Positions 32,901-43,900 of a DNA stretch of 64,000 nucleotides are shown one piece after another. The position numbers were made by a program, and so were the translations under genes. Origin of the DNA: Hexactinellida sp. DTS-2022 (taxonomy: Eukaryota; Porifera; Hexactinellida); NCBI GenBank assembly GCA_028753945.1, contig JAPNXP010000014.1:248001-312000 (forward strand), read 5' to 3'. Numbering within the stretch: the first letter of the stretch is position 1; each line of letters begins with the position of its first letter. Under the pieces are notes generated by a model, which worked only from the letters and a program-made list of their open reading frames with translations, was not told the origin of the DNA and did no database searches.

Positions 32901-35199
32901 ATGCTTTTCTTACGAGTGACATTCGATATACATAAAATATAGAATTTCTTCAAATAATAGAGACAAGTAATAAATCAAGATTATTCTAATAACTTTCGTA
33001 TACATAAATAATACCATGGATTCAAGAGACCGCCAGGTTTAATCAGGCGCTTAAATTTGAAAGAAACTTTAGTAGGCGCGCGAAAATCGAGAAATATATA
33101 TTACAAATGTAATTTAGGCGCGTGTGAGCGAGCTCAACTAAATCTAGGCGCTTGATATTAACGACCGAAGTTAATAAGTAACTAAGGAATTATATATTGA
33201 AATATACAGTAGAACCTCGTTAGTATGAACACCAAGGGACCGTCAAATGGATTCGCCTTATCCGGAATTTGTATTAACCAATATCATTTGTATTGAAAAG
33301 CTTTGAAGGGGACTGAAATAGTGCTATTAGTACTAACCTACTAACGAGGTTCTATTATATATGACCCATATACCTAACACGAACTAACCAATTGGATTCG
33401 GTTTTAAGAACTCCCTCGGGGTAAAGAGAGGCTCGACCTCAACTTGAGTTTCGGACAATCTGACCGGTGGCATCTGGCATTCCTTCTTTATGTTCTGTTT
33501 TATGACCAGCATGTCCATAGCAACGTGTACAACTATGTTAAACAGCGGATCCGATTTAGCTCGACACCTCAGGGCCTGTGCCACTGTATTAGGGCCAGCC
33601 CAAGTTCCTACACAGTAATACTACTAAGTCATACATATACTTATTGTATGTAGTATGATAGTTTGTTCGTTTGTTAGTTGGTTGGTTGGTTGGTTGTTTG
33701 TTTGTTGGTTGGTTGGCTAGTTAGTTAGTTTATTTGTTTGTTTGTTTTTGTGTTTGGTTGGTTTGTTTGTTTCATGTCTGTCTGTTTATCTGTTTGTTTA
33801 TTTGTCTGTTTATCTGTTTGTTTGTTTGTTAGTCTGTTTATTTGTTTTTTCTTTGTTAGTTAGTTAGGTAGGTTGGTTACGGTTGTTTGTTTGTTTGTCT
33901 GTTTGTCTATCTGTCTGTTTCTCTGTTTGTTTATCTGTGTGTCTGTTTATTTGTCTGTTTGTCTGTCTGTTTGTTTGTTTAGCTGTTTGTCTGTTTATCT
34001 GTGTGTCTATATATTTCTGTCTGTTCTCACATACCCAGATCCCTCCCAAAGTCTACCGCTTGTGAGGCTAGTTGGTGTATGGAGTAGCAAGAGGAGTTGT
34101 TATCGAGGAACTCAGATAGGATGAGAGGGTAGTGAGGTGTCATGTCGTCAATACCATTCTCGTGCACGCGCCATTTCCAATCCCGTCCAAGCGCATTACT
34201 ATAAATAGAACAAAGAGGATATTAAACTGAGTTCAAAGGTGTTAGTTATTATAGTGAACTCTCGTTATAACGAAGTGCTTGGGACCTGTAAATCCCTTCG
34301 TTATATCCGGATATTCGTTATAAGCGGATAATAATTAATGCATTTAGTGCTCTGGGGGGAAAGTGATAGGAATTCTAAATGTAACACCTAGAAGTAAACT
34401 CAAATGATAAAATTTTTTATAGAATTTATACTATATTAGAAATTTGTGGCGCCAAAAGTTAATAGGCTTAAATTTAGCTTCTTGAATTGATGAATAGAAT
34501 TTGAGCAAATTTTGAAAATCTTACCCTTTGTTCTTCATTGTTTAAATAGGCATATTTGAATTATTGAAAAACTGAATTCTTTTTAATAATTATCAAACAG
34601 TAAATTCCCGTTATAACGAAGTGAAAAAGATCCTTTGTTTAATTCGTTATAAACGGTGTAAAATCAACTACTTTATCCGTCTAGAAAATATATAGAACTT
34701 CGTAATAATCGGGTTATATCCGACTATATTATAACGGGAGTTTAGTGTACCCGCTTATAACAAATCTATATATATTCCCCAGAGGGATAAAGTAGTTGAT
34801 TTCACTCCGCTTATACCGAATTAAACAAAGGGACAATTGACTTAGTTATAACGGGAGTTCACTAACTAACCGTATTAGAGTGTGTCCCATTAGCATTTGC
34901 CCACATCTATAACAACACCCCCAACCAGTGTCAGATTTTAGATTTCCCGTGCCCCCTATAGGCTTATAACCTTTCCGGTAAGTAAACCAAAAAAGTGATT
35001 TTACATCTGCCAGAAAATCGTCCGATTCTTGCGGCAAATAAAACTCCCTCCCTAGCAACCAAGATACACCTGTGGAATCTGAAATGTGATGACGTGTCTG
35101 TTTACGTTCTTGTGAGTATAAAGGTGTTTGTCGGTTCGGAGATTTATCGAATTGGGAAGTGGCAATTGTGTCGCAATTCAGTGCCATGTCCATGAACAT
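29936..35199 (-). CDS. ATG4: Autophagy cysteine protease ATG4, 4 exons
   Basis: Exons from the 5' end: 34871-35199, 34035-34198, 33389-33607, 29936-31281; 2058 bases, 685 residues, phases consistent. ATG4 cleaves the C-terminal tail of ATG8/LC3 to expose glycine and later removes ATG8 from lipid. The catalytic cysteine is residue 95 in KSDTGWGCCYRCGQM; the Asp-His pair is in YLDPHTTQ (about residue 558). Other signatures are GPNTVAQALR, LIPLRLGQ, VGIIGGRPKHALYLIGFQDD and ELDPSLAIGFFCETE. Residues about 240-500 are a long polar insertion before LIPLRL, which makes this protein far longer than human ATG4B (about 390). The last residues, DDWDIINF, fit a LIR (W-x-x-I after acids), as expected for ATG4. 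Intron 3 contains the PI-PLC-X-like gene on the same strand; intron 2 is GTTT microsatellite. Confidence 0.95.
31561..32568 (-). CDS. PI-PLC-X-like domain protein, probably catalytically dead (nested in ATG4 intron 3)
   Basis: Single exon of 335 residues. Residues about 65-330 follow the PLCXD / bacterial PI-PLC pattern: a first strand and loop FIYNALYLGTKNSAS, then QLQLGVRFLDFEV, LWVVSNGRL, EKIILNFREHETG and a late RFNIISFGNLN. In the family the first loop is G-S/T-H-D/N-S and the second block is V-H-G/M, giving the two catalytic histidines. Here the first is Lys78 and the second block is Ser122-Asn123, and the active-site arginine after LD is Glu110. Cleavage of phosphoinositide is therefore not expected; binding or a structural role is possible. 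The N-terminal 60 residues are basic and polar, with no signal peptide. It is transcribed in the same direction as its host ATG4. A run of about 12 Gs follows its stop. Fold call fairly sure, function unknown. Confidence 0.7.
   Translation of the reverse strand: MAMERKTENAIPIIPQYKAIMYVNENYTSALKRRLSRDQSTEEETQKKDGILSVDSENHPFMYSPEVFIYNALYLGTKNSASNKVITSDYKITIGVGAQLQLGVRFLDFEVTTLERTLWVVSNGRLAMLGTELFQILKGFADNQKHRGNDLQEKIILNFREHETGMGSLMPTWELLGDLIINFFEPNTLGTPYFVSKHHRNALLKEMAGVFIILAPEDLDLALDDNWSHFNWRSDSIVKIAPKFNGADDCILQWANMQEVNRYNDFPENSQDLVWLDISDPNYKGNANHEIQSMLDGKLLYPDIKPRFNIISFGNLNSIDVNKFLKNVPKKNLVA
33205..33359. mobile_element. MITE family M1
   Basis: TACAGTAGAACCTCGTTAGT to CTAACGAGGTTCTATTATA; ends 29 bases from the donor of ATG4 exon 3, inside the intron that hosts the PLC-like gene. 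Confidence 0.9.
33658..34022. repeat. GTTT/GTCT microsatellite forming ATG4 intron 2
   Basis: Imperfect GTTT, GTTG and GTCT repeats fill most of the 427-base intron 33608-34034. The reverse-strand frame rich in Thr-Asn-Arg-Gln is an artefact of the repeat. Confidence 0.92.
34251..34370. mobile_element. MITE family M5 fragment
   Basis: TATAGTGAACTCTCGTTATA, then ATATCCGGATATTCGTTATA and GCATTTAGTGCTCTGGGGG. This is the left half of the element complete at 60319-60496. In ATG4 intron 1. Confidence 0.75.
34596..34863. mobile_element. M5-related palindromic element next to the ATG4 exon 1 donor
   Basis: Left AAACAGTAAATTCCCGTTAT, right TTATAACGGGAGTTCACTA, with further inverted GTTATAACGGG/CCCGTTATA-type blocks near 34735 that suggest two fused or nested copies. 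The right end is only seven bases from the ATG4 exon 1 boundary at 34871. Confidence 0.75.
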
Positions 35200-36003
35200 G
35201 CTAAATTTAGAACAATCGAAATACTAAACAGATCGTATTATACAGTTCTGGTTAATAGTTTCAGATTAATTCTTAGTGACACCTGTAATATGAATTTCGG
35301 ATAGGACTTACATGTACATACATATCGGCCAAGACCTTCCAATATAAAAAAATTCAACCGAAAAATTCAATAAGTATTTGTAAACCGGATTCCCAAAGGC
35401 GTATTTTTATGGAAAAATGTAAAATTAAGGCAGTGACTGACAACCGGCCCACAGTAAAATGACTTTACATGTGCACGAAAATTACATTATAAAACGTGTT
35501 AGCCTATAAAAATAACTCCTTTCGGATAAGGGGAACAAATATTGATAGCCCCCTATTGACCGTACTATAGGGTTTGGGATAATTTGTGTCTAATTTGATT
35601 TGGGCTGAAAACTGGAATTACTAAAACTGGTCAATACAATCCAGTCAAGTGTAATTTGAATCCATTGGCAAAGTCATTTCACATCCAAAATTTAGCTTTG
35701 CGAAGTCAGGTTTCGTATTGAATTTGTGTTGGCCTATTTATAATCCCAGAAAAGACACATAAAAAGATTGCTTCACTGAATTTTAATTTTTATAAAAAGA
35801 GGACGAAAACTGCTAAATAATAATAACCATAACATTCATTTTATATTTTTAGAATTGTCAATTAATTAAATATTGTGTAACATAAAAATCATAAAAATAA
35901 TTTCCTATTGGCACAAATAGTAAAGCAAAAATATATATAAACTCCAACCAATAGGCAGAGAAGTAATTCAATATTTTACTTTTGAAATAATATTCGTTCC
36001 TTG
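35200..36003. other. Divergent promoter region ATG4/RNF114
   Basis: Head-to-head spacer of 804 bases. About 35320-35720 carries decayed P2 material (TCGGCCAAGACCTTCC near the left, TTTGCGAAGTCAGGTTTCG near the right). The last 250 bases are AT-rich with no ORF. I could not identify promoter elements with confidence. Confidence 0.5.
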
Positions 36004-37495
36004 ATGGCACATAAAATTGAAAAATCTAACTTAGTGACAGTAACAGATGACTTTGAATGTTCGATTTGTCTCGGCATACTCCGAAATACGATGCAAAGTC
36101 CATGCGGACATATTTTTTGTACCGTTTGTTTAGGTAAACACCTCATAAATCAACAAACATGCCCTGTTTGTAGATCTGAAGTCAATATTGGGAAATGTTG
36201 GAAAAATGCCGATATTGATCATCGTATAAAACATTCAATAATTGCTTGTGAATCATGTGCCAAACAGGTAAAATTGTCAAAATATGACTGTCACATTACT
36301 AAATGCACCACATACCGATCTAAGCTGAAATTAATGAAAGAAGAATCGATTTCAAAAGCTAGTCTAACTCAATTTTCACAAAATCGATCGACTTTTCCAT
36401 GTCCTTACTGCGAAGTGACAAACCTTACAAATTCAGATTTGATAGAGCATGTACAGATAAAGCACCAAGGCGACAAAACGGCTATTGTTTGTCCGATTTG
36501 CGCAGTACAGCCTTGGGGGAACTCCAGTCAAGTGAGTGACAGGATTTTATTTGACAGTCATAGTTCCAGTTATAGTTCCAGTATGAAATAAATGAGTTTT
36601 GGGAAGTAATTTCTCTTCGACCAACCATTTCAAAAAAATTCATAATTTCACTGGATATGGCCGTTCAAACGTTACGTAACGCTTCCAAGGGAGGGGGGGT
36701 CAACTAATGTGTGACAGACCATACTTTATATTGTCACGGAAATTTGGCCCTTGTGGAAATTGGTCCCTCTGAGTTTGTGTTTATTTAGTTGCCGTATTTA
36801 CTAGATTAGTAGCCTAGGCGATTTTTATCCCCGGACCAAAATTCCATGGAATATTGGTCCCCGGACCAATTTTCCAGTGACAGTTGATCACAAAATGGTC
36901 CAAAAAGTGTGACATAGGGAGGGGTGTTTGATTTCCTGGAATTTGCGTTACGTAACGTTTGACGGCCCCTTATAAGATGACATGATAATCCCAGTTTCAG
37001 TATGAAAGGTTATTCGATCAATCCTTTCAAATTGCTCTGGATTTGGGGGTTTAAGGGCAACTTTCATCCCTAAATACTTGAAAATGGATATAAAATAAAT
37101 TCTAATACACTTCAAAATATTTTCTTGAATAAAGACATTATTTGTACTTTTATCAAGTTCATATTTAGAGGGAATGACCCAAAATTTATGATCCCTATAA
37201 AGTGGAGTTTTATTACCAATTTCCAATTTGATTTCTGGAGATTTGACCTGATTAGTAGAGTTAATTATTCATGAATAAATCTTAAAATATAACTTGTGAA
37301 AAATTACCATTTTATACGCCTACAATATTTATGCCTATGCCTATTACCGAGAATGCAATCTTATAGGTCAGTAGCGGGTTTCAGCAACATCTAGCATTAC
37401 GTCATAAAGTGGATTACAGCGAATTAGTGGATTACGATTTGAGTGAAGACCAAATGCTACAATCTGCCATTTCTGCCTCACAGAGTGATATGTGA
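36004..37495 (+). CDS. RNF114: RING-type E3 ubiquitin ligase, RNF114 family, 2 exons
   Basis: Exons 36004-36531 and 37385-37495; 639 bases, 212 residues (human RNF114 about 228). A C3HC4 RING lies at residues about 19-57 (CSICLGILRNTMQSPCGHIF, then CTVCLGKHL and TCPVC). A C2HC finger typical of the RNF114/125/138/166 group follows (CESCAKQVKLSKYDCHITKC), then two further zinc-finger-like segments, FPCPYCEV...HVQIKH and VCPICAVQ, the latter completed by QHLALRH from exon 2. The tail VDYDLSEDQMLQSAISAS has the form of the UIM-like C-terminus of this family. These ligases act in innate and stress signalling in vertebrates; the target here is unknown. The start ATG is preceded by TTG in frame, which I do not use. 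The intron holds a P1 element and an antisense ORF. Confidence 0.88.
36657..36973. mobile_element. Palindromic element P1 (GGCCGTTCAAACGTTACGTA ends)
   Basis: Inverted arms of about 25 bases: GGCCGTTCAAACGTTACGTA at the left and TACGTAACGTTTGACGGCCC at the right. The interior has GGGGTCAACTAATGTGTGAC. Other copies are at 47424, 49526 and 62513. In the RNF114 intron. Confidence 0.88.
36974..37258 (-). other. Antisense open frame in the RNF114 intron, possible orphan exon
   Basis: Directly after the P1 element, the minus strand reads open for about 95 codons, from an acceptor-like TACTAATCAG at about 37259 to the edge of the element. The product is hydrophilic with a mid hydrophobic stretch and ends PPNPEQFERIDRITFHTETG. 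Composition looks coding-like, but I recognise no family, there is no ATG at the start and no donor is evident. It could be a captured exon, a decayed gene piece or chance. Confidence 0.25.
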
Positions 37496-37932
37496 TTATT
37501 ATTTATAGTTGCATGTTTTTGTTGTTGTTGTTATTTTATTGGACTTGTTGACACTTACATTCTCAGATTGTTTGTTGACACTTGGAATAATTAATTTTAC
37601 AGCTCTCCTCTCATTTTGTTAATCTTTTTAAATTAATTAAATCTTATCTGTGGCTTCTTCAATATTGATAAATAATTATGTCTCAAATAATCTGTTTACT
37701 GTAGAACCTCGTTAGTACGGACAAAGTTAATACGAACACTATTTCAGTCCCCTTCAAAGCCTTTCAATACAAATCATGGTATTGGCTTATACGAATTCCG
37801 GATAAGGCGAACACATTTTGACGGTCCCCTGGTGTTCCTACTAACGAGGTTCTACTGTATTAACTGTTATTGTTATCAACCCATTTATAATTTTATAATA
37901 ATATCACTTAGCATTACACACTACGTAATTCG
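37496..37932. other. Intergenic RNF114-CFAP47
   Basis: 437 bases. It holds a GTT run near 37520, AT-rich DNA and the M1 element at 37697-37859, which ends 73 bases before the CFAP47 start codon. Confidence 0.6.
37697..37859. mobile_element. MITE family M1 upstream of CFAP47
   Basis: TACTGTAGAACCTCGTTAGT to CTAACGAGGTTCTACTGTA with a complete interior. It probably lies in or beside the promoter of the CFAP47-like gene. Confidence 0.9.
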
Positions 37933-40900
37933 ATGAATCCTACCATGGAATCTTCAATTCACTTCGGTATTTTAGTTCTACCATCAGAGCTATATTTCTA
38001 TTCGGCCAAGCCTGGACACGTTTACACACAAAACCTTATACTTCAGAATCTAACAGACACCACTAAAACACTACAAATCCTACCACTAACAACTCCGGGA
38101 CAATCTAACAAGGAATTCAAGTGGCATGGCGACACAAATGAAGTGGTTTTAGCTGCTGGTCTGAAACTGCCACTAAAGTTAGATTATACGCCTACTCGAA
38201 CTGAAAATACAAATGTGAAACTAGGATTTGTTATCAATGGAGAACAGATGTTTGAGGTTTGATTGGCTTATTTCAACCAATTATAATTGGATTTACTTAT
38301 ACACCGATCATCGGCGTTTGTATTAAATAACCTGGCTAGTTTCTACCGATGGTGTTTTTTATAAACATAAAATACAATTGATAGAAAGTAGCCAGGTTAT
38401 TTAATTAACTTAATACAAACGCCGATGATCGCTGTATAAGTAAACTCTTATATTTGAGTGTTTATTTGTTGTTCTATTTATAGGTACTGTGCTACGGTTA
38501 CCCACCTAAACCGGAGCTAAATTTAGAAGGGACACAAGGAATTTCATTTGGAGACTGTTTAGCCAATGGAGAGCTGCTAATTCGAACTTTCAAAGTTAGG
38601 AATTCAGGTGGTCTTCCGGCTGTTTACTCAATTGACACAAAAAATTGTCCTTCGGGTTTAAAAATGGAACCCAAAAGTGGGACAATTGAATCAAGTGAAT
38701 CAACCCTGTTTACAATACAACTTATTGCCAAACAACCAATCAATTTCAAGTCTGAGATTAGGTTCGTATTGTCTGATACAAATGACACATTTTCTGTGCC
38801 AATTAGTGGTAGAATTATGTCGCGAAATTTGATAGTTCTTTCTTGCAGTGAAGATTCATGTGAAATGGTTTCGAAAATCGATTTCGGTCACACTTATTAC
38901 GACACATCCATAGTCCGAAATGCACTTATTCTCAACAATTGTCCAACTACAACAAACTTTGTTATTATTTTGGCGCCTGATAAAAATGGAAGTGGTATAA
39001 ATGTGGCACGGTTTGACCAACCAGCTTCGCTTTTAGCTACCTCGGAAACTGGTTATCCTCCCAATTTAGAACATGGAAATTCGCTTCCACATTCACACAT
39101 AATTTCAGTGTCACCACATCAAGGCACACTCCAACCTTTTGAAAAGCGAAAAGTTGTTTTTGTATTCTCACCTATTTTTGTCTCGAATCCTATAGGTTGG
39201 CTGCATAACAGAGAGAGTCCTTATAAACGTGAGTATACAATGGGAATTGATATTGTCCCTGCTAATCCATCACAAACCACAGAACATGAAGGGAAATTAG
39301 TCGAATTGGCCGTTAAAGCAATTGCACAACCTGTTGAATTGGAACTAAGCGAAAACAAACTGGAATTAGGTTTATGTATCGTGAATAAACCTTACACAGT
39401 GCGAACTGAATTGACCAATCAATCAGCCGTCCTTCCTATTAAGTTTCGTATTCCGCATGTGTCTAATTTGGTGGTGACACCTTCAATTGGTAAACTGGAA
39501 CCAAGTTCTACAGTTCCAATTCAAATTGTATTTACAGCCACCTCGATTGGCGATATTGAAAAACGTCTTTCAATCCAAGCACTAGGATCTCACAAACAGA
39601 ATCCATTGGCCAAATTCGAGAATAAAATAATCCACAAATTGGTACTAAAAATAAGCGCGAATTGTAAAATGCCATCAAAGGTGTCAAAACCTTCTGGGCC
39701 ATTAATAGCGACACCAAATGATCTGCCACGTTCAATCAAACCACATGATCGCACCATCTCAATTCACACTCCATTTACAACACAAAAGAGACATACTTAT
39801 ATCGATATAGATTACACACTAACTGACAAACAAATTGAACAACGAAAAATACACAAAAACCGCTATGTTAATTTCCTACGTGAGAGTCAATCGAAACGTG
39901 AGGATTTGGCGCGTGATTCGCATAACAAGAAATTTATTAAAACTCAGGATCTCGGAATTGTGCCTCTAAGTGGAATGGTGCCACCTGAAATAAAACCACC
40001 TAAAGCGACACAATTTATAACAAAACCGCCACCAACACAAACCATAAAAACAGAATTTGAAATGACTGGACAATTAACGACTTTTCTAGAAGAAACAGAA
40101 TTATTAAATAGCCCCATTTCATCACAACAGAAGAAATATGTAAAATTGCCACTAACACCTGAAGAATTGATTTCAATAAAAGTGTCACCAACTCGTTTGG
40201 ATTTTGGAGAGGTGACAATAAATTCACACAAACAAAAACAAGTGTTTATTGTCAACTATAACACAAAGTTATTGATGTTTACCGTAAATGGTGATGAAAA
40301 TTTCTCATACACCCCTAAAAACCTTTTAGTTCCCAACCAATCTGAAACGACTTTGTCTTTGGAATTTTACGCTACAAAACCGGGTGATTATGAACAAAGC
40401 ATTCCATATGTGATTAATCACACTCACAAAAACCACTTTTTACTCACAGCAAAAGCAGTTGAGCCATATTTAACCCTATCACCGGAAACCATTATTTTGA
40501 CACCTCCATTTTATAGTTCCATTTCAACTGGATTGAGGCGTAGTTTTACATTGGTCAACTCTTTAAATACACCCATAGAATTCTATTGGGATTTTGAGTC
40601 GACAGATTATTCCGATTATGTTATTTACCCGACACAAGGAATTGTACCATCATTTGGCGAATTACAATGTGAAGCATTTTGTGTGCCACATTATACAACA
40701 CCTGAAAATGCATCTGTTATTGTCTTTGCGAAAAACGGCAGAAAATCTACATTAAATCTAAAATTAGATACAGGCAAACATGAGTGTTCATTTTTAGAGC
40801 GTCGTGTTCTTTTCAGTGACATTCCTATTAACCTAGAGTGTATCCAATATTGCAATGTTTACAATTCTGGGCCCAATAATGCCTATTTTCAGTTGGAAGG

Positions 40901-43900
40901 TAATTTCAGTCATTTAGGAATGTTGGTGACGCCTCTAAGTGGAATTGTACCTGCTGGGGGAATTGTTAAACTTACGATCGAAATAAGTGCTCCAAAACAA
41001 GGAAAATTCGATGTGCCTATTATTCTGAAATTCAAGCAAGGTTCTACTATTTCGATTCGCGCTTCAGGAAATGTTATAAGTCCAATTGTTGAAGCCGATG
41101 TGCCACTTTTTAAATTTGGAGGTGTTTATTGTGGCGCAAAATCGACACTTCAGTTTTCACTCACAAATAAATCACCGGTTTTAGCGAGGTTAACTTTCGA
41201 TTTTATTGACCACAAATATTTTACAATTTCCACGGTTAAATCTTCAGAAAAATCTGCTTTAAACCAACAAACAAATTTAACACCAGATGTATTCACTCTC
41301 GATATCCAATCAAAATCAACGCTCAAAACAAAATTGTCATTTGAACCAAAAGAAATAGCTTCGTATGACTTCAATCTTCCAATTTTCGTAAATTCAGAAA
41401 TGGCCCACACACCCCCTCCCTCCCCATGGCCCCCTTCGCCCAACGAATCTCAAACTTTCTATCTTTCCAAAATTCCAGACATTCCTACGCCCTCAAGACG
41501 TGTAATAGCAACGTCCTTAGAAACGCCGCTAATCGTTTCTAATTTGGAACTTAACTTCACTGAACCGGAGGTATTTCTACAAACAGTTCGCGTTTTACCG
41601 ACAAACTACAAACCAATCCAAATTACAAACACTGCCAACAGGAAAATGGAATTTATAGCGAAAATAAAAACCCAGCGTAATTCGGAAAAATCTGTTTTTA
41701 GTTTATATGATGTCTCGTTGATGCCACTTGACCCAATCAAACCACTTTCAATCGATCCGAATGAAATTTCCACTATTTTTGTCGCCTTTTCTCCTAGCAC
41801 ACATGACACTTTCAATTCCCAAATATCGATATTTATAACAGACGAAATGTCGAGCCCTTTTGCGACCATTTCACTAAAAGGAAAAGTAATTTCCCCGCAA
41901 ATAACCATACATCCACCTGAACTAATTCTTACAAATATCCCACTAAATATTTCACATAGACGGTCTATAACTTGTGAATTGATTGGCTACTCATCTACGG
42001 ATATTTTATACTGTGAAATTCCTATTCTCCCGAAACACGTAACATTTACCATAATAGGAAGTAAGCCCACTGAATTACCAAATCGATTTAGAATTGGAAC
42101 TATACCTCCCTCTATTGATAAGTCAGTTCGTATTTCAGTTATGATTACTGTACTCGGAGGAGAATCTACTTGTTTGAAAAATTCACTGTTATTCAGTGAC
42201 AATTTTGGCAACCAAACTATACTTCCACTTTCAATTTCAATCGACAATTGTATTTTGAGTCTCTATCAATTCTTCGCGACACAACCCACATCACTTAATT
42301 TTCATTTCGACACTAAATCCGGTGTCCCAATTTTAGCACCACTTGGCGAAACCACTTCTATATCCACTTCTTTAAGCACTCAAAACACACCAAATATGTC
42401 ACAATTTTCACACTTTGAAACAAGCCTTTCTGATCTTGACACAATTTTCCTAGAAGATGTAAGTTCGGCTGTTTGTCGTTGGCTAACATACCATGGATGG
42501 CCTAAGCATTATTTCCCTATCCAATCACCAGATATTCTAGGTAGCATGGATTGTTCTAGTGGCCCATTTGCACTGTCTATTGGAAAATATCGGTCAAAAG
42601 GTATCCTCGAAATTATTCAGCATTTATGGGGTCGACCCATACCCGATGTACCGGTTAATACTCTAATACATTATCCGGAAAATGAACGAATTGTATACAA
42701 ATACCAAATGGTAACTGCCATCCTAGCTGTATTGCAAGTCCACGGAGCACATTTGCCACATATTTCGCCTGAAACTTTGTTAGTTCCAGAAGAATACAAT
42801 TTATGGTTCCAAAAGGTAAATAATAGGGAACCAGATTTGTTAGAATTGGAAAGATTTCGTTTGAATTCATCTCGAGCCTGGATTGATATTCTTTTGCAAA
42901 CTATAAAAGTGTTTGTTCTTGCAAAGGTGACAATAAACCCGAAATTTGTTGGTAAACAAAGTAATGTGTATTCACAACAAGAATTGACACTTTTGGAATG
43001 GTTGAACAACAATTTTGAAGCAAACAAACACAATTTAGTTGACATGATCGGTGATCAAATTATCGATCGAAAAGTTGTTAATTTCGACTTGGATTTGATG
43101 GATGGAACTGTACTTGCTTGTTGTCTTTTACAATTTGTGCCACATTTAAAAACGACTCTTTTAAATCGTTTGTATTTACAACCACAGAATCCGGAACATT
43201 GTCTACATAATGCGAGTAAAATAATCGAAAGTTTACAAAGTATTGCTCTTGATTTCGATATAACAGTTAGTGACATCATTATGCCAAATCCTATTTTCAT
43301 GTTGTTACTGTGTACATATCTTTTCCTACGTTTACCTTCTTATTTACCCAAAAAAGATATAAATTTCGAAGGCACTTTGACACCTGAAAACCATTCAACG
43401 ACATACGAAGTTAAAATCGAAAATCCATCACAAAAAACTTTGACATATTCTGTTTTTGTTCAAGGTGAGGATTGCGATTTTTTCACACTTCCAAAAGGTG
43501 GTAATATAAGAGTGCCACCAAAAGGTGTTGCTTACTTACCTGTTAGTTATGTGGTCCAATTTGTGTCTGAAAAAAGAGCAATTTTACTTTTAGTCGGTGA
43601 ACCGGGAACTAATCATGGTTCTGTTTTATCCTTCAATCTCATTGGAAAAGTGTCAAATATAATCCCTCTTAACTTTTTGAAAATAAAAGCCTTACTTTAC
43701 CAAAATCAAGATTTGTGGCTTCCGATCGATAAAACTGGAACTGAAACCTATGAAATTGAAGTTTTTGAAGCTGATGGAAATTTAGGCGGCGCGGAAAAAG
43801 CGACGAAAAAGGCGATTTCTGTCGATCTTTTCGAGGATTCTTTTAATCCGAAAGTTAATCTTTTCAGCACTGACGGAGAAACCATAACTTTAAATTCCAA

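Noticed and set aside
33864..34124. Thr/Gln/Asn-rich or Val/Cys/Leu-rich small proteins
   Set aside because: Repeat translation of the ATG4 intron 2 microsatellite.
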